From: Comamonadaceae bacterium
GTDB lineage: Bacteria; Pseudomonadota; Gammaproteobacteria; Burkholderiales; Burkholderiaceae_C
NCBI GenBank assembly: GCA_947448745.1
Contig: CANFOQ010000012.1
Coordinates: forward strand, 1-58,333
DNA: 58,333 bases
Reading direction: 5' to 3'
The notes beneath the pieces were generated by a model that saw only the letters and a program-made list of their open reading frames with translations, ran no database searches and was not told the origin of the DNA. The position numbers and the translations under genes were made by a program. Below are positions 20,894 to 27,997 of this stretch, piece after piece; positions within the stretch are counted from its first letter, which is position 1; each line of letters begins with the position of its first letter.

Positions 20894-22046
20894 GCTTGGC
20901 CAACCAGCCCCGCAGCCGCTCGGCCCCAAGCGTCAAGCGGGACAGGTCTTTGGAGGCGAAACACCAGCGCAACCAGCCTTGCGCCTCGGGCGCGAATGCG
21001 CTGCCTGGGGCCAAGCCCAAACCGGCCTCGGCCACCAAGCGTTTGGCGGTTTGCAGGTCATCGGTGTGGCCGGGCAGGCGGAAAAACGCGTACATGCCGC
21101 CGTCTGGCGTGGCCAATTCCACCCCCGGTAACTGCTGCAATTCGCCCACCAAGGTGTCGCGGCAGGCCTTCAAATGGGCCACCACCCGGGGCGTCACCTC
21201 TGCGGCGCGTTGCAAAGCCACCACCCCGGCGCGTTGGACAAAGGTGCTGGCACACGAGGTGTTGAACTCGATCAGCTTGCCCATGTGGGCGGTCATGGCC
21301 TCGGGCATGACCAACCAGCCCAAGCGCCAGCCGGTCATGAGAAAGCTTTTGGAAAAACTGTGGGCCACCACCAGTCGGTCTTCAGGCGTGCAGATGTCCA
21401 AAAAGCTGGGCGCACAAGCATGGTGGGTGGGCAGGTAATACAGGTTTTCATACACCTCGTCGGCCAAGATCCAGGTGCCGGTTTGGCGGCAATGCGCCAA
21501 CAAAGTAAGTTGTTCCTCACGGCTCAAGGTCCAACCGGTGGGGTTGTTAGGTGAATTGAGCACCAGAAGCTTGGTGGCGGAGGTGATGCGCTTGAGCAAA
21601 TCTTGCAGGGGCAAGGTCCAGCGGCCGTTGACGGCTTGCAGGGCCAGGGTTTGCAACTGCGCACCCAAAATGAGCGGCTGCGCGGTCAGGTTCGGCCACA
21701 CCGGCGTCACCACCAGCACCTGGTCGCCGGGGTTGACCAAAGCTTGCAAGGCCAGCATCAGGCCGCTCACGCCGCCCGAAGTGACGGCAATGCGCTCGGG
21801 CGTCACCGCGCCGTGGCGCTGGGTCATGGTCTGGGCAATGGCGTCCCGAAGTTCGGGCAGGCCCAGGTTGTGCGCATAAAAGGTCTCGCCCTGCTGCAAT
21901 GAATCGATGGCCGCTTGCCGAATGAAGTCGGGCGTCACCTCGTCGCTTTCGCCAAACCAAAACGCCAGCACATCGCTGCGGCCCAAACCGGCGTTGGCGA
22001 CTTCGCGAATCTTAGAAGCTTGCAGTTGGGAGATGGCTTGGCGCAT
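20889..22046 (-). CDS. PLP-dependent aminotransferase, class I/II
   Basis: A 385-residue fold-type I aminotransferase. The cofactor-binding blocks are NSPNNPTGW (asparagine to the pyridine ring), ADEVYENL, and the Schiff-base lysine in SFSKSFLMTGWRLGW; the substrate-carboxylate arginine is in GWLRWCFA near the C-terminus. It resembles the AspB/DapC-like group in Burkholderiales, but the amino donor and acceptor cannot be assigned. It lies 33 bases downstream of a binding-protein gene on the same strand and its stop overlaps the rpsO -10 box. Confidence 0.92.
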   Translation of the reverse strand: MRQAISQLQASKIREVANAGLGRSDVLAFWFGESDEVTPDFIRQAAIDSLQQGETFYAHNLGLPELRDAIAQTMTQRHGAVTPERIAVTSGGVSGLMLALQALVNPGDQVLVVTPVWPNLTAQPLILGAQLQTLALQAVNGRWTLPLQDLLKRITSATKLLVLNSPNNPTGWTLSREEQLTLLAHCRQTGTWILADEVYENLYYLPTHHACAPSFLDICTPEDRLVVAHSFSKSFLMTGWRLGWLVMPEAMTAHMGKLIEFNTSCASTFVQRAGVVALQRAAEVTPRVVAHLKACRDTLVGELQQLPGVELATPDGGMYAFFRLPGHTDDLQTAKRLVAEAGLGLAPGSAFAPEAQGWLRWCFASKDLSRLTLGAERLRGWLAKL

Positions 22047-22079
22047 GTTGGACCTTGGCGTTCAGTGCAATGTGTTGTT

Positions 22080-23384
22080 TCAGTTGGGGCGTTTCATGTT
22101 GCAACTGCTGGGCATGTCTACTTGTGCGGGCTTGAGCTGCGACAGGATGCGAAAGCCATAGCCCGAGCCTTCCACGTCAAACGGCACGCCCGGCTGACCG
22201 GCCATGTCCATCACACCCACCACCAAGGGCTGTTGCAACTGGTGATCGGCGGCACGCATTTCAACCGACTGCCCCCAGCGTTTCAACTTCACATTTTCCA
22301 GTGCCAAAGCAACGGGCCGCGCTTGGTCGGTGCCGGCTTTTTCCAACGCTTGCACCAAGGCCTCGACCATGAGGTGCATCCGCAAATGGGCGTAGTCGTC
22401 GGCGGGGTTGGGAAAGCGTTGCTTGAAGCCCTGGTAGAAGTTCAATGACTCTGCGCCCGGCACATTCGGCATCCAATCGGCGACAGCCAAGACCTTGCCG
22501 ACACCGGCTTCGCCAATGGCCGCAGGTGCGCCCAGCGCATTGCCATAAAACGTGTAGAACTTGCCGGTGAAGCCCGCGTCTTTACCGGCTTTGACCAGCA
22601 GGCTCAGGTCGTTGCCAAAGTTGCCGGTGATGACCGCTTGCGCCCCGCTGGCTTTGACTTTTTGCATGTAGGGCAGAAAGTCTTTCACGCGCCCCATGGG
22701 GTGCAGTTCTTCGCCGACGATCTCCACATCCGGGCGCTGCTGGCCCAGCTGGCGTTTGGCTTCGCGCAGCACCGCTTGGCCAAAGCTGTAGTCCTGTCCG
22801 ATGAGGTAGATGCGTTGCAAGGTTTTGTCGGTTTTAAGGACGCTCATCAGGGCCGTCATGCGCATGTCGGCGTGGGCGTCAAAACGGAAATGCCAAAAAT
22901 TGCAACGCTCGTTGGTGAGTGCGGGGTCGACCGCCGCGTAGTTCAGCAGCAGCGCGGCTTTGTCGGGCTGGCGTTCGTTGTGCTTTTGCAAGCCGTCCAC
23001 CAAGGCCGACGCCACCGCCGAGCTGTTGCCTTGCAACACAAAGTGGGCACCGTCTTCCAGGGCCGCGCCCAGCATGGACAGGGCTTCGTCGGCCTGCCCC
23101 TTGCTGTCATAGCGCTTGAGTTGCAAGGCGTGCGGGCCGGTTTTCAGGCGCACACCGCCGCGTTGATTCACGCGTTCGGTGGCCAACAACAGGTTGCGAA
23201 ACACCACCTCCCCGGTGTTGCCAAAGGGTCCGCTCAAGCCTTCAATGAGGGCGAGTTGGATGACCGGCGCGTCGGCGGCCACGGCTTTGTCAGCGGCGGG
23301 TTGGAGGGCTTGGGCGGCTTGTGCAGCGCCCATGGTGAAAGCGATTGACGAGATCAAAGCCAGCTGGCGTGTGGAGAAATTCAT
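22080..23384 (-). CDS. Branched-chain amino acid-type ABC substrate-binding protein (orphan)
   Basis: A 434-residue periplasmic binding protein of the LivJ/receptor-family ligand-binding type. I start it at MNFSTRQLALISSIAF, which gives a clear Sec signal peptide ending near AQA; the open frame runs 20 codons further up. Core blocks: LALIEGLSGPFGNTGEV, FVLQGNSSAVASALVDGL, RIYLIGQDYSFGQ, QAVITGNFGNDLSLLVKAG. No permease or ATPase gene is nearby. It shares the rare block DPxLTNxRCNFWHFRF with the protein at 31685-32920, so the two are paralogues. Ligand unknown. Confidence 0.9.
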   Translation of the reverse strand: MNFSTRQLALISSIAFTMGAAQAAQALQPAADKAVAADAPVIQLALIEGLSGPFGNTGEVVFRNLLLATERVNQRGGVRLKTGPHALQLKRYDSKGQADEALSMLGAALEDGAHFVLQGNSSAVASALVDGLQKHNERQPDKAALLLNYAAVDPALTNERCNFWHFRFDAHADMRMTALMSVLKTDKTLQRIYLIGQDYSFGQAVLREAKRQLGQQRPDVEIVGEELHPMGRVKDFLPYMQKVKASGAQAVITGNFGNDLSLLVKAGKDAGFTGKFYTFYGNALGAPAAIGEAGVGKVLAVADWMPNVPGAESLNFYQGFKQRFPNPADDYAHLRMHLMVEALVQALEKAGTDQARPVALALENVKLKRWGQSVEMRAADHQLQQPLVVGVMDMAGQPGVPFDVEGSGYGFRILSQLKPAQVDMPSSCNMKRPN

Positions 23385-23440
23385 GAGAGGGGAAATTTGG
23401 AAAAAGGTCGAGTCGCGAAGGGCCTGAGACAGCACCCCGA

Positions 23441-24481
23441 TCACTGGGCGAAGACGGTCGCCAGCGGCCAGCGCGGCAGCACATCAAAGGCGTAGTTCTT
23501 GTCGGCGGTTTGCACGCCCGCGCCCAAGCGCATGGCGGCGGCCATGGCGATCATGGCGCCGTTGTCGGTGCACAGCTCGGGCTCGGGGTAATGCACTTGT
23601 GCGCCCAGCTTTTGGCAAGCCTGTTGCAACTGAGATCGCAAGCTTTGGTTGGCGCCCACGCCACCGGCCACCACCAAACGTTTCAAGCCGGTTTGCTTCA
23701 AGGCTTTGACGGCTTTTTTCACCAACACCTCGACGATGGCGGCTTGGGTGGATGCGGCCAAATCGGCTTGGTGGGCGGGCAAATCAGCACCCAGTTTTTG
23801 GCACTGGGTCAGCACCGCGGTTTTCAAACCGGCAAAGGAAAAATCCAAATTCGGCTGGTGCAACAAGGGGCGCGGCAAGGCGAAGGCGTCGGCGCGGCCA
23901 GTGGCGGCGAGCTTGGCCAAAGCGGGCCCGCCGGGGTAGCCCAAACCAAGCAATTTGGCAGATTTGTCAAAAGCTTCACCTGCGGCGTCGTCAATCGTTT
24001 CGCCCAAAAGTTCATAGTGGCCCACGCCATCGACCCGCATGAGTTGGGTGTGGCCGCCCGAGACCAGCAAGGCAATGAACGGAAAAGTGGGCGGGTCCGC
24101 GCTTAAAAAAGGCGACAACAAATGGCCTTCCAAATGGTGGATGCCCATGACCGGTTTGCCCAGGCTGGCGGCCAAGGCGCAGGCCGTGCCCGCGCCGACC
24201 AACAGGGCCCCGGCCAAACCCGGGCCGCGGGTGAAGGCCACGACATCGATGGCGCTCAAGGGTTGTTCGGCTTGCGCCATCACTTGGCGGATCAGCGGCA
24301 GCACGCGGCGCACATGGTCACGGCTGGCCAACTCGGGCACCACGCCGCCATAGGCTTCGTGCATGGCGGCTTGGGTGTACAGCGCTTGGGCGACCAGCTC
24401 TGGCACGTCTTGACCGGCCTCGGCGCGAACCAAGGCCACGCCCGTCTCATCACATGAAGATTCAATACCCAACAGCCACAT
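23441..24481 (-). CDS. tsaD: tRNA N6-adenosine threonylcarbamoyltransferase
   Basis: Transfers threonylcarbamoyl to A37 of ANN-decoding tRNAs (t6A) together with TsaB and TsaE. The 346-residue protein has the Kae1/Qri7 signatures: [14 protein letters not shown] at the start, the metal-binding histidines in GIHHLEGHL, and the ATP-binding [15 protein letters not shown] near the C-terminus, plus [12 protein letters not shown]. Its upstream region is occupied by the repeat element at 24504-25014, so its promoter must lie within 22 bases of the start or inside that element. Confidence 0.98.
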   Translation of the reverse strand: MWLLGIESSCDETGVALVRAEAGQDVPELVAQALYTQAAMHEAYGGVVPELASRDHVRRVLPLIRQVMAQAEQPLSAIDVVAFTRGPGLAGALLVGAGTACALAASLGKPVMGIHHLEGHLLSPFLSADPPTFPFIALLVSGGHTQLMRVDGVGHYELLGETIDDAAGEAFDKSAKLLGLGYPGGPALAKLAATGRADAFALPRPLLHQPNLDFSFAGLKTAVLTQCQKLGADLPAHQADLAASTQAAIVEVLVKKAVKALKQTGLKRLVVAGGVGANQSLRSQLQQACQKLGAQVHYPEPELCTDNGAMIAMAAAMRLGAGVQTADKNYAFDVLPRWPLATVFAQ

Positions 24482-24569
24482 GCGGATGAGTTTAGCGGGG
24501 TAAGGTAATTGGGGTCAGATTCCAATTAATTCACGGTAATTGGGGTCAGATTCCAATTAATTCACGGCG

Positions 24570-24660
24570 GCTTGGCGACCACGGTGGGCTCGTCCGCCGC
24601 TCACCGCAGGGGACCTGCGACGTTCGCTACGCGGGCCGACCCACCATGTTCGGCCAGCTG
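24570..24660 (+). repeat. GC-rich repeat unit, copy 1
   Basis: About 90 bases, beginning GGCTTGGCGACCACGGTGGG and ending near CATGTTCGGCCAGCTGAA. It matches copy 2 at 24780-24870 with only scattered substitutions. Its ends (GGTGGGC and GACCCACC) are complementary, so each copy can fold into an imperfect long hairpin. Confidence 0.85.
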
Positions 24661-24779
24661 AAAAATCACTTCAGAGCCGCACGGCCTGGGGACCATTTTT
24701 TGAGCGAAAGACCAGAAAAATGAGTCCCCATGGCGGGCGGCGAAAGCGTGACTTCTTGAAGCATAAGGAAATCACGTTG

Positions 24780-24870
24780 GCTTGCCGCCCACGGTGGGCT
24801 CGTCCGCCGCTCACCGCAACGGAGCTGCGACGTTCGCTACGCGCCCGACCCACCATGTTCGCCAAGCTGA
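24780..24870 (+). repeat. GC-rich repeat unit, copy 2
   Basis: Direct copy of the unit at 24570-24660, sharing long identical runs (for example the stretch around GGGCTCGTCCGCCGCTCACC and GCGACGTTCGCTACGCG). Substitutions between the copies are partly compensatory in appearance (GGGGACCTG against ACGGAGCTG), suggesting that folding rather than coding is kept. Confidence 0.85.
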
Positions 24871-24890
24871 AGTGAGTAATCCGCGCCGAG

Positions 24891-24929
24891 TGATACATGA
24901 AAACGGCAAAATTTTGAATTTATGTATCA
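24891..24929. promoter_or_regulatory. Inverted repeat TGATACAT - 23 bases - ATGTATCA
   Basis: A perfect 8-bp inverted repeat with an AT-rich centre, directly after GC-rich copy 2; AAAACGGC follows both arms as a direct repeat. It could be an operator pair, part of the mobile element, or a promoter region for ybiB about 120 bases downstream. No regulator can be assigned. Confidence 0.4.
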
Positions 24930-25051
24930 TAAAAACGGCTGCAAGCCCCGTCCCTGCTGACCACCCCCTCAAAACAAGGCTTTTTGAAAACAATTGGAAT
25001 CTGACCCCCATTAACGGGCGTGAATCCCCAAATAACTGAAAGTCATCAAGC

Positions 25052-25984
25052 ATGTTTGACAATCAGGCCATGGGCATCAGTCACTTCATCAAAGAGATCG
25101 GCCGCGGCAAGCAAGGCGCCCGGGATTTGTCACGCGAGCAAGCGCACGAACTGATGGGCTTGGTGCTCGACGGCGCGGTCACCGATTTGGAGCTGGGTGC
25201 GTTTTGCGTCGCCATGCGCATCAAAGGCGAAACGCCCGAGGAAATGGCCGGTTTTTTGGACGCCACCCACGAACGCCTGACCCGCCTCCCCAACACCAGC
25301 AAGCAGCCCGTGATTGTGCTGCCCAGCTACAACGGCTCGCGCCGCCTGCCGCTCCTCACGCCCTTGCTGGCCCTGTTGCTCGCCCGCGAAGGCTGGGCGG
25401 TGTTGGTGCACGGCGGCAACACCGAAGATCAACGCGTGGCGACCGCCGATGTGATGCTGGCCCTCGGACTGCCCGTGCTCCAGCACGTCAGAGAACTGGC
25501 CGCGGGTGAAGCGGTGTTCGCCCCCACCGCCCTGCTGTGTCCGGGCCTGTGGCGTTTGTTGGAAGTACGCCGCAGCGTCGGTTTGCGCAACCCCGGCCAC
25601 AGCATGGTCAAGCTGATGGACCCCATCGAGGGCCCGAGCCTGCAGGTGGCCAGTTACACCCACCCCGAATATGCCGTTTCCATGCGCGACACGTTGCAAC
25701 TGCTGAACGCCAACGCCCTGTTGTTGCGCGGCACCGAAGGCGAACCGGTGGCCGACTTCAGACGCGCCCCGAACATGCTGGCCCTGCTGCATGGCGTGGC
25801 CGAAGAAACCACAGCAGCGGCTTCCAACGTGGTCGAACTCCTGAACCTGCCCAACGGTTTGAACGCCGCCGACACCGCGCAGCTGATTCAAGGCATGTTG
25901 CAAGGCGACACCCCCATTCCCTTGCCGCTGCAACTCCAAGTGGCCACACTTTCGGCCCTGGCCCAACGCATCCACGCCCCATGA
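25052..25984 (+). CDS. ybiB: YbiB-type nucleic-acid-binding protein (TrpD2 family)
   Basis: A 310-residue homologue of anthranilate phosphoribosyltransferase in the YbiB/TrpD2 group, which binds nucleic acids and lacks transferase activity in E. coli. The N-terminal helical domain is visible (KEIGRGKQGARDLSREQAHELM, FCVAMRIKGETPEEMAGFL), then the glycosyltransferase family 3 fold (VLVHGGNTE, GLRNPGHSMVKLMDP). The start MFDNQ has GAAAG upstream; an alternative ATG is 6 codons on. Its stop overlaps the cobA start in ATGA, so the two are coupled. Confidence 0.92.
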   Translation: MFDNQAMGISHFIKEIGRGKQGARDLSREQAHELMGLVLDGAVTDLELGAFCVAMRIKGETPEEMAGFLDATHERLTRLPNTSKQPVIVLPSYNGSRRLPLLTPLLALLLAREGWAVLVHGGNTEDQRVATADVMLALGLPVLQHVRELAAGEAVFAPTALLCPGLWRLLEVRRSVGLRNPGHSMVKLMDPIEGPSLQVASYTHPEYAVSMRDTLQLLNANALLLRGTEGEPVADFRRAPNMLALLHGVAEETTAAASNVVELLNLPNGLNAADTAQLIQGMLQGDTPIPLPLQLQVATLSALAQRIHAP

Positions 25985-26790
25985 ACAAACCCCCTCCCAT
26001 CGTCACCTTGGTCGGCGCCGGTCCCGGCGACCCTGATTTGCTGACCCTCAAAGCGGTGAAAGCCTTGCAAGCCGCCAGCGTGGTGCTGGTGGATGACCTG
26101 GTGCACCCCGACGTGCTGGCCCACGCACCCGCCTCGGCCCGCATCATCCACGTGGGCAAGCGCGGGGGTTGTCAATCCACGCCGCAAGCTTTCATCGAAA
26201 AGCTGATGGTGCAAGAGGCTTTGGCGGGTGAAAACGTGGTGCGTTTGAAAGGCGGCGACCCGCTGATTTTTGGCCGCAGCGGCGAAGAACAAGCGCATTT
26301 GCAAGCGCATGGCATTGAGGTGCGGGTGGTCAATGGCATCACGGCGGGGCTGGCCGCCGCCCACGACTTGGGCACCGCGCTGACGCACCGCGCTCATGCC
26401 CACGGCGTGGTGATGATCACCGGCCACGCCAGCGGCGCAGGCCCCCTGCCCCCCGTGGACTGGCCGCAACTCGCCCAAACCGCGCACGACTGCAAACTGA
26501 CCTTGGTGATTTACATGGGCGTGCAAAGCGCCGCCAACTTGCAGCAGGGCTTGTTGCAAGGCTTGCCACCCGACACGCCGGTGGCGGTGGTGGAGAACGC
26601 GAGCCAAGAGCAACAGCGCCACGCCTTGGGGCGCTTGCAAGGTTTGCAACAGCTGTTGGCCGATGAGCAACTGGGCAGCCCGGCCATCATCATCATTGGC
26701 GATGTGCTCAAAGGCCTGCAAGCCTTGCCCGATGCGCTGCCGATGAACACGGCGCTGCAGACCTTGCCGCAGCACGCCCAATTGGCCTGA
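25981..26790 (+). CDS. cobA: Uroporphyrinogen-III C-methyltransferase
   Basis: Methylates uroporphyrinogen III twice with S-adenosylmethionine to give precorrin-2, the branch point to siroheme and cobalamin. The 269-residue stand-alone SUMT has VGAGPGDPDLLTLKAVKAL at the start, VGKRGG, RLKGGDPLIFGRSGEE and a terminal AIIIIGDVL. No siroheme dehydrogenase/ferrochelatase domain is fused, unlike CysG. The start is set by the ATGA overlap with ybiB; the open frame extends far upstream inside ybiB. The cobA symbol is used; some annotate it as sumT. Confidence 0.95.
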   Translation: MNKPPPIVTLVGAGPGDPDLLTLKAVKALQAASVVLVDDLVHPDVLAHAPASARIIHVGKRGGCQSTPQAFIEKLMVQEALAGENVVRLKGGDPLIFGRSGEEQAHLQAHGIEVRVVNGITAGLAAAHDLGTALTHRAHAHGVVMITGHASGAGPLPPVDWPQLAQTAHDCKLTLVIYMGVQSAANLQQGLLQGLPPDTPVAVVENASQEQQRHALGRLQGLQQLLADEQLGSPAIIIIGDVLKGLQALPDALPMNTALQTLPQHAQLA

Positions 26791-26860
26791 TCACCCACAA
26801 GTCCTCAGGCCACCCTGACAGGGGATAATCGCCTTCTTTGCACGCAATTTGGAAGACGAC

Positions 26861-27965
26861 ATGGACGCAGAACGTATCAACACCATTGGCAATTTGCTGG
26901 TCGATCTGGGTGCCCGCACCCTCGACCTACGGGGGTATCTTTGACTACGATGCCAAAGCTGAACGACTGAGAACCGTCAACGCCTCCCTGGAAGACCCCG
27001 CGGTCTGGAACGACCCAAAAAAAGCCCAAGAACTGGGCAAAGAGAAAAAATCCCTCGACGACATCGTCGTCACCCTGGGCCGCTTGGCGCAGGAAATTGA
27101 AGACAACACCGAGTTGTTTGAGATGAGCAAGGCCGACAACGACGAAGCGGGCCTGCTGACCATCGCCGACGACACCCAACGCATCCAAGCCGACATCGAA
27201 AAGCTCGAATTCCGCCGGATGTTCAACAACCCCGCCGACCCCTGCAACGCGTTTTTGGACATCCAAGCCGGGGCCGGTGGCACCGAAGCCTGTGACTGGG
27301 CCAGCATGTTGCTGCGCCAGTATTTGAAATACGCCGAGCGCAAAGGTTTCAAAGCCACCTTGGAAGACGAGTCTGCGGGTGACGTGGCCGGCATCAAAGG
27401 CGCCACCTTGAAGATCGAAGGCGAATACGCGTTTGGTTTGTTGCGCACCGAAACCGGTGTGCACCGCTTGGTGCGCAAGTCGCCGTTCGACTCTGCCGGT
27501 GGCCGCCACACCAGTTTTGCCAGCGTGTTTGTCTACCCCGAGGTGGACGACTCGATTGAAATCGACATCAACCCAGCCGATGTGCGCACCGACACCTTCC
27601 GCGCCAGCGGTGCGGGTGGTCAGCACATCAACAAAACCGACTCTGCCGTGCGCTTGACGCACATTCCCACCGGCATCGTGGTGCAGTGCCAAGACGGCCG
27701 CAGCCAGCACAGCAACCGGGATGTGGCGTGGAAGCGTTTGCGTTCACGCTTGTACGACTTTGAAATGCGCAAGCGCATGGAAGCACAGCAAAAACTGGAA
27801 GACACCAAAACCGATGTGGGCTGGGGTCATCAAATTCGCAGCTATGTGTTGGACCAAAGCCGCATCAAAGACTTGCGCACCAACGTGGAAATCAGCAACA
27901 CCCAAAAAGTGCTCGATGGGGACCTCGATCCCTTCATCGAAGCCTCGCTCAAACATGGCGTTTAA
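26861..27965 (+). CDS. prfB: Peptide chain release factor 2, with programmed +1 frameshift
   Basis: Terminates translation at UGA and UAA. Translation starts at the ATG at 26861 ([13 protein letters not shown]) and after 27 codons meets an in-frame UGA at 26942-26944; a +1 shift then enters the long frame (DYDAKAERL), giving about 367 residues. The long frame has the stop-codon recognition motif SPF in [12 protein letters not shown] and the catalytic GGQ in [15 protein letters not shown]. The shift lets RF2 level control its own synthesis. A GATAAT box at 26824-26829 could be the -10. It is not a broken gene. Confidence 0.97.
26930..26945 (+). other. prfB +1 frameshift site
   Basis: The sequence CGGGGGTATCTTTGAC contains a Shine-Dalgarno-like GGGGG three bases before the slippery codon CTT followed by TGA C. 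It is nearly identical to the classical RF2 site (AGGGGGTATCTTTGAC). The ribosome slips from CUU to UUU when RF2 is scarce and resumes at GAC. Confidence 0.95.
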
Positions 27966-27997
27966 CGCCACCCTTTTTTCTCATTTGGAGCATGTAC

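Larger units (their letters stand above)
24504..25014. mobile_element. Putative non-autonomous RAYT/IS200-type repeat element, no transposase
   Basis: Seen directly: two tandem identical 31-bp units (24504-24534 and 24535-24565), each containing the palindromic AATTGGGGTCAGATTCCAATT; at the far end (24992 onward) the same motif in inverted orientation (AATTGGAATCTGACCCC); between them two direct copies of a GC-rich unit of about 90 bases (24570-24660 and 24780-24870) and a central hairpin (24688-24729, GGGGAC pairing with GTCCCC plus a T-run/A-run). From memory, GGGGTCAGA-type motifs commonly flank REP-associated tyrosine transposases (Y1 family) in Proteobacteria. I infer a remnant or miniature element that lost its transposase. 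Confidence 0.55.
24482..25051. other. Gene-free stretch between tsaD and ybiB, filled by a repeat element
   Basis: The only gap over 300 bases in the window. I see no convincing gene: the open frames here are short, overlap the repeats on both strands and have no recognisable domain. It separates the divergent genes tsaD and ybiB, and almost all of it is the structured repeat element listed at 24504-25014. About 37 bases remain before ybiB, including a GAAAG site. Confidence 0.8.

Noticed and set aside
24566-24870. GC-rich units as integron attC sites
   Set aside because: No core-site pair of the GTTRRRY/RYYYAAC kind and no integrase or cassettes are present.
24671-25062. Short open frames inside the gap between tsaD and ybiB
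   Set aside because: They run through the repeat units on both strands, have no family features and lack good ribosome sites; no transposase can be recovered.
26942-26944. In-frame UGA early in prfB as an inactivating mutation
   Set aside because: The surrounding sequence is the classical RF2 frameshift site, so it is regulatory.
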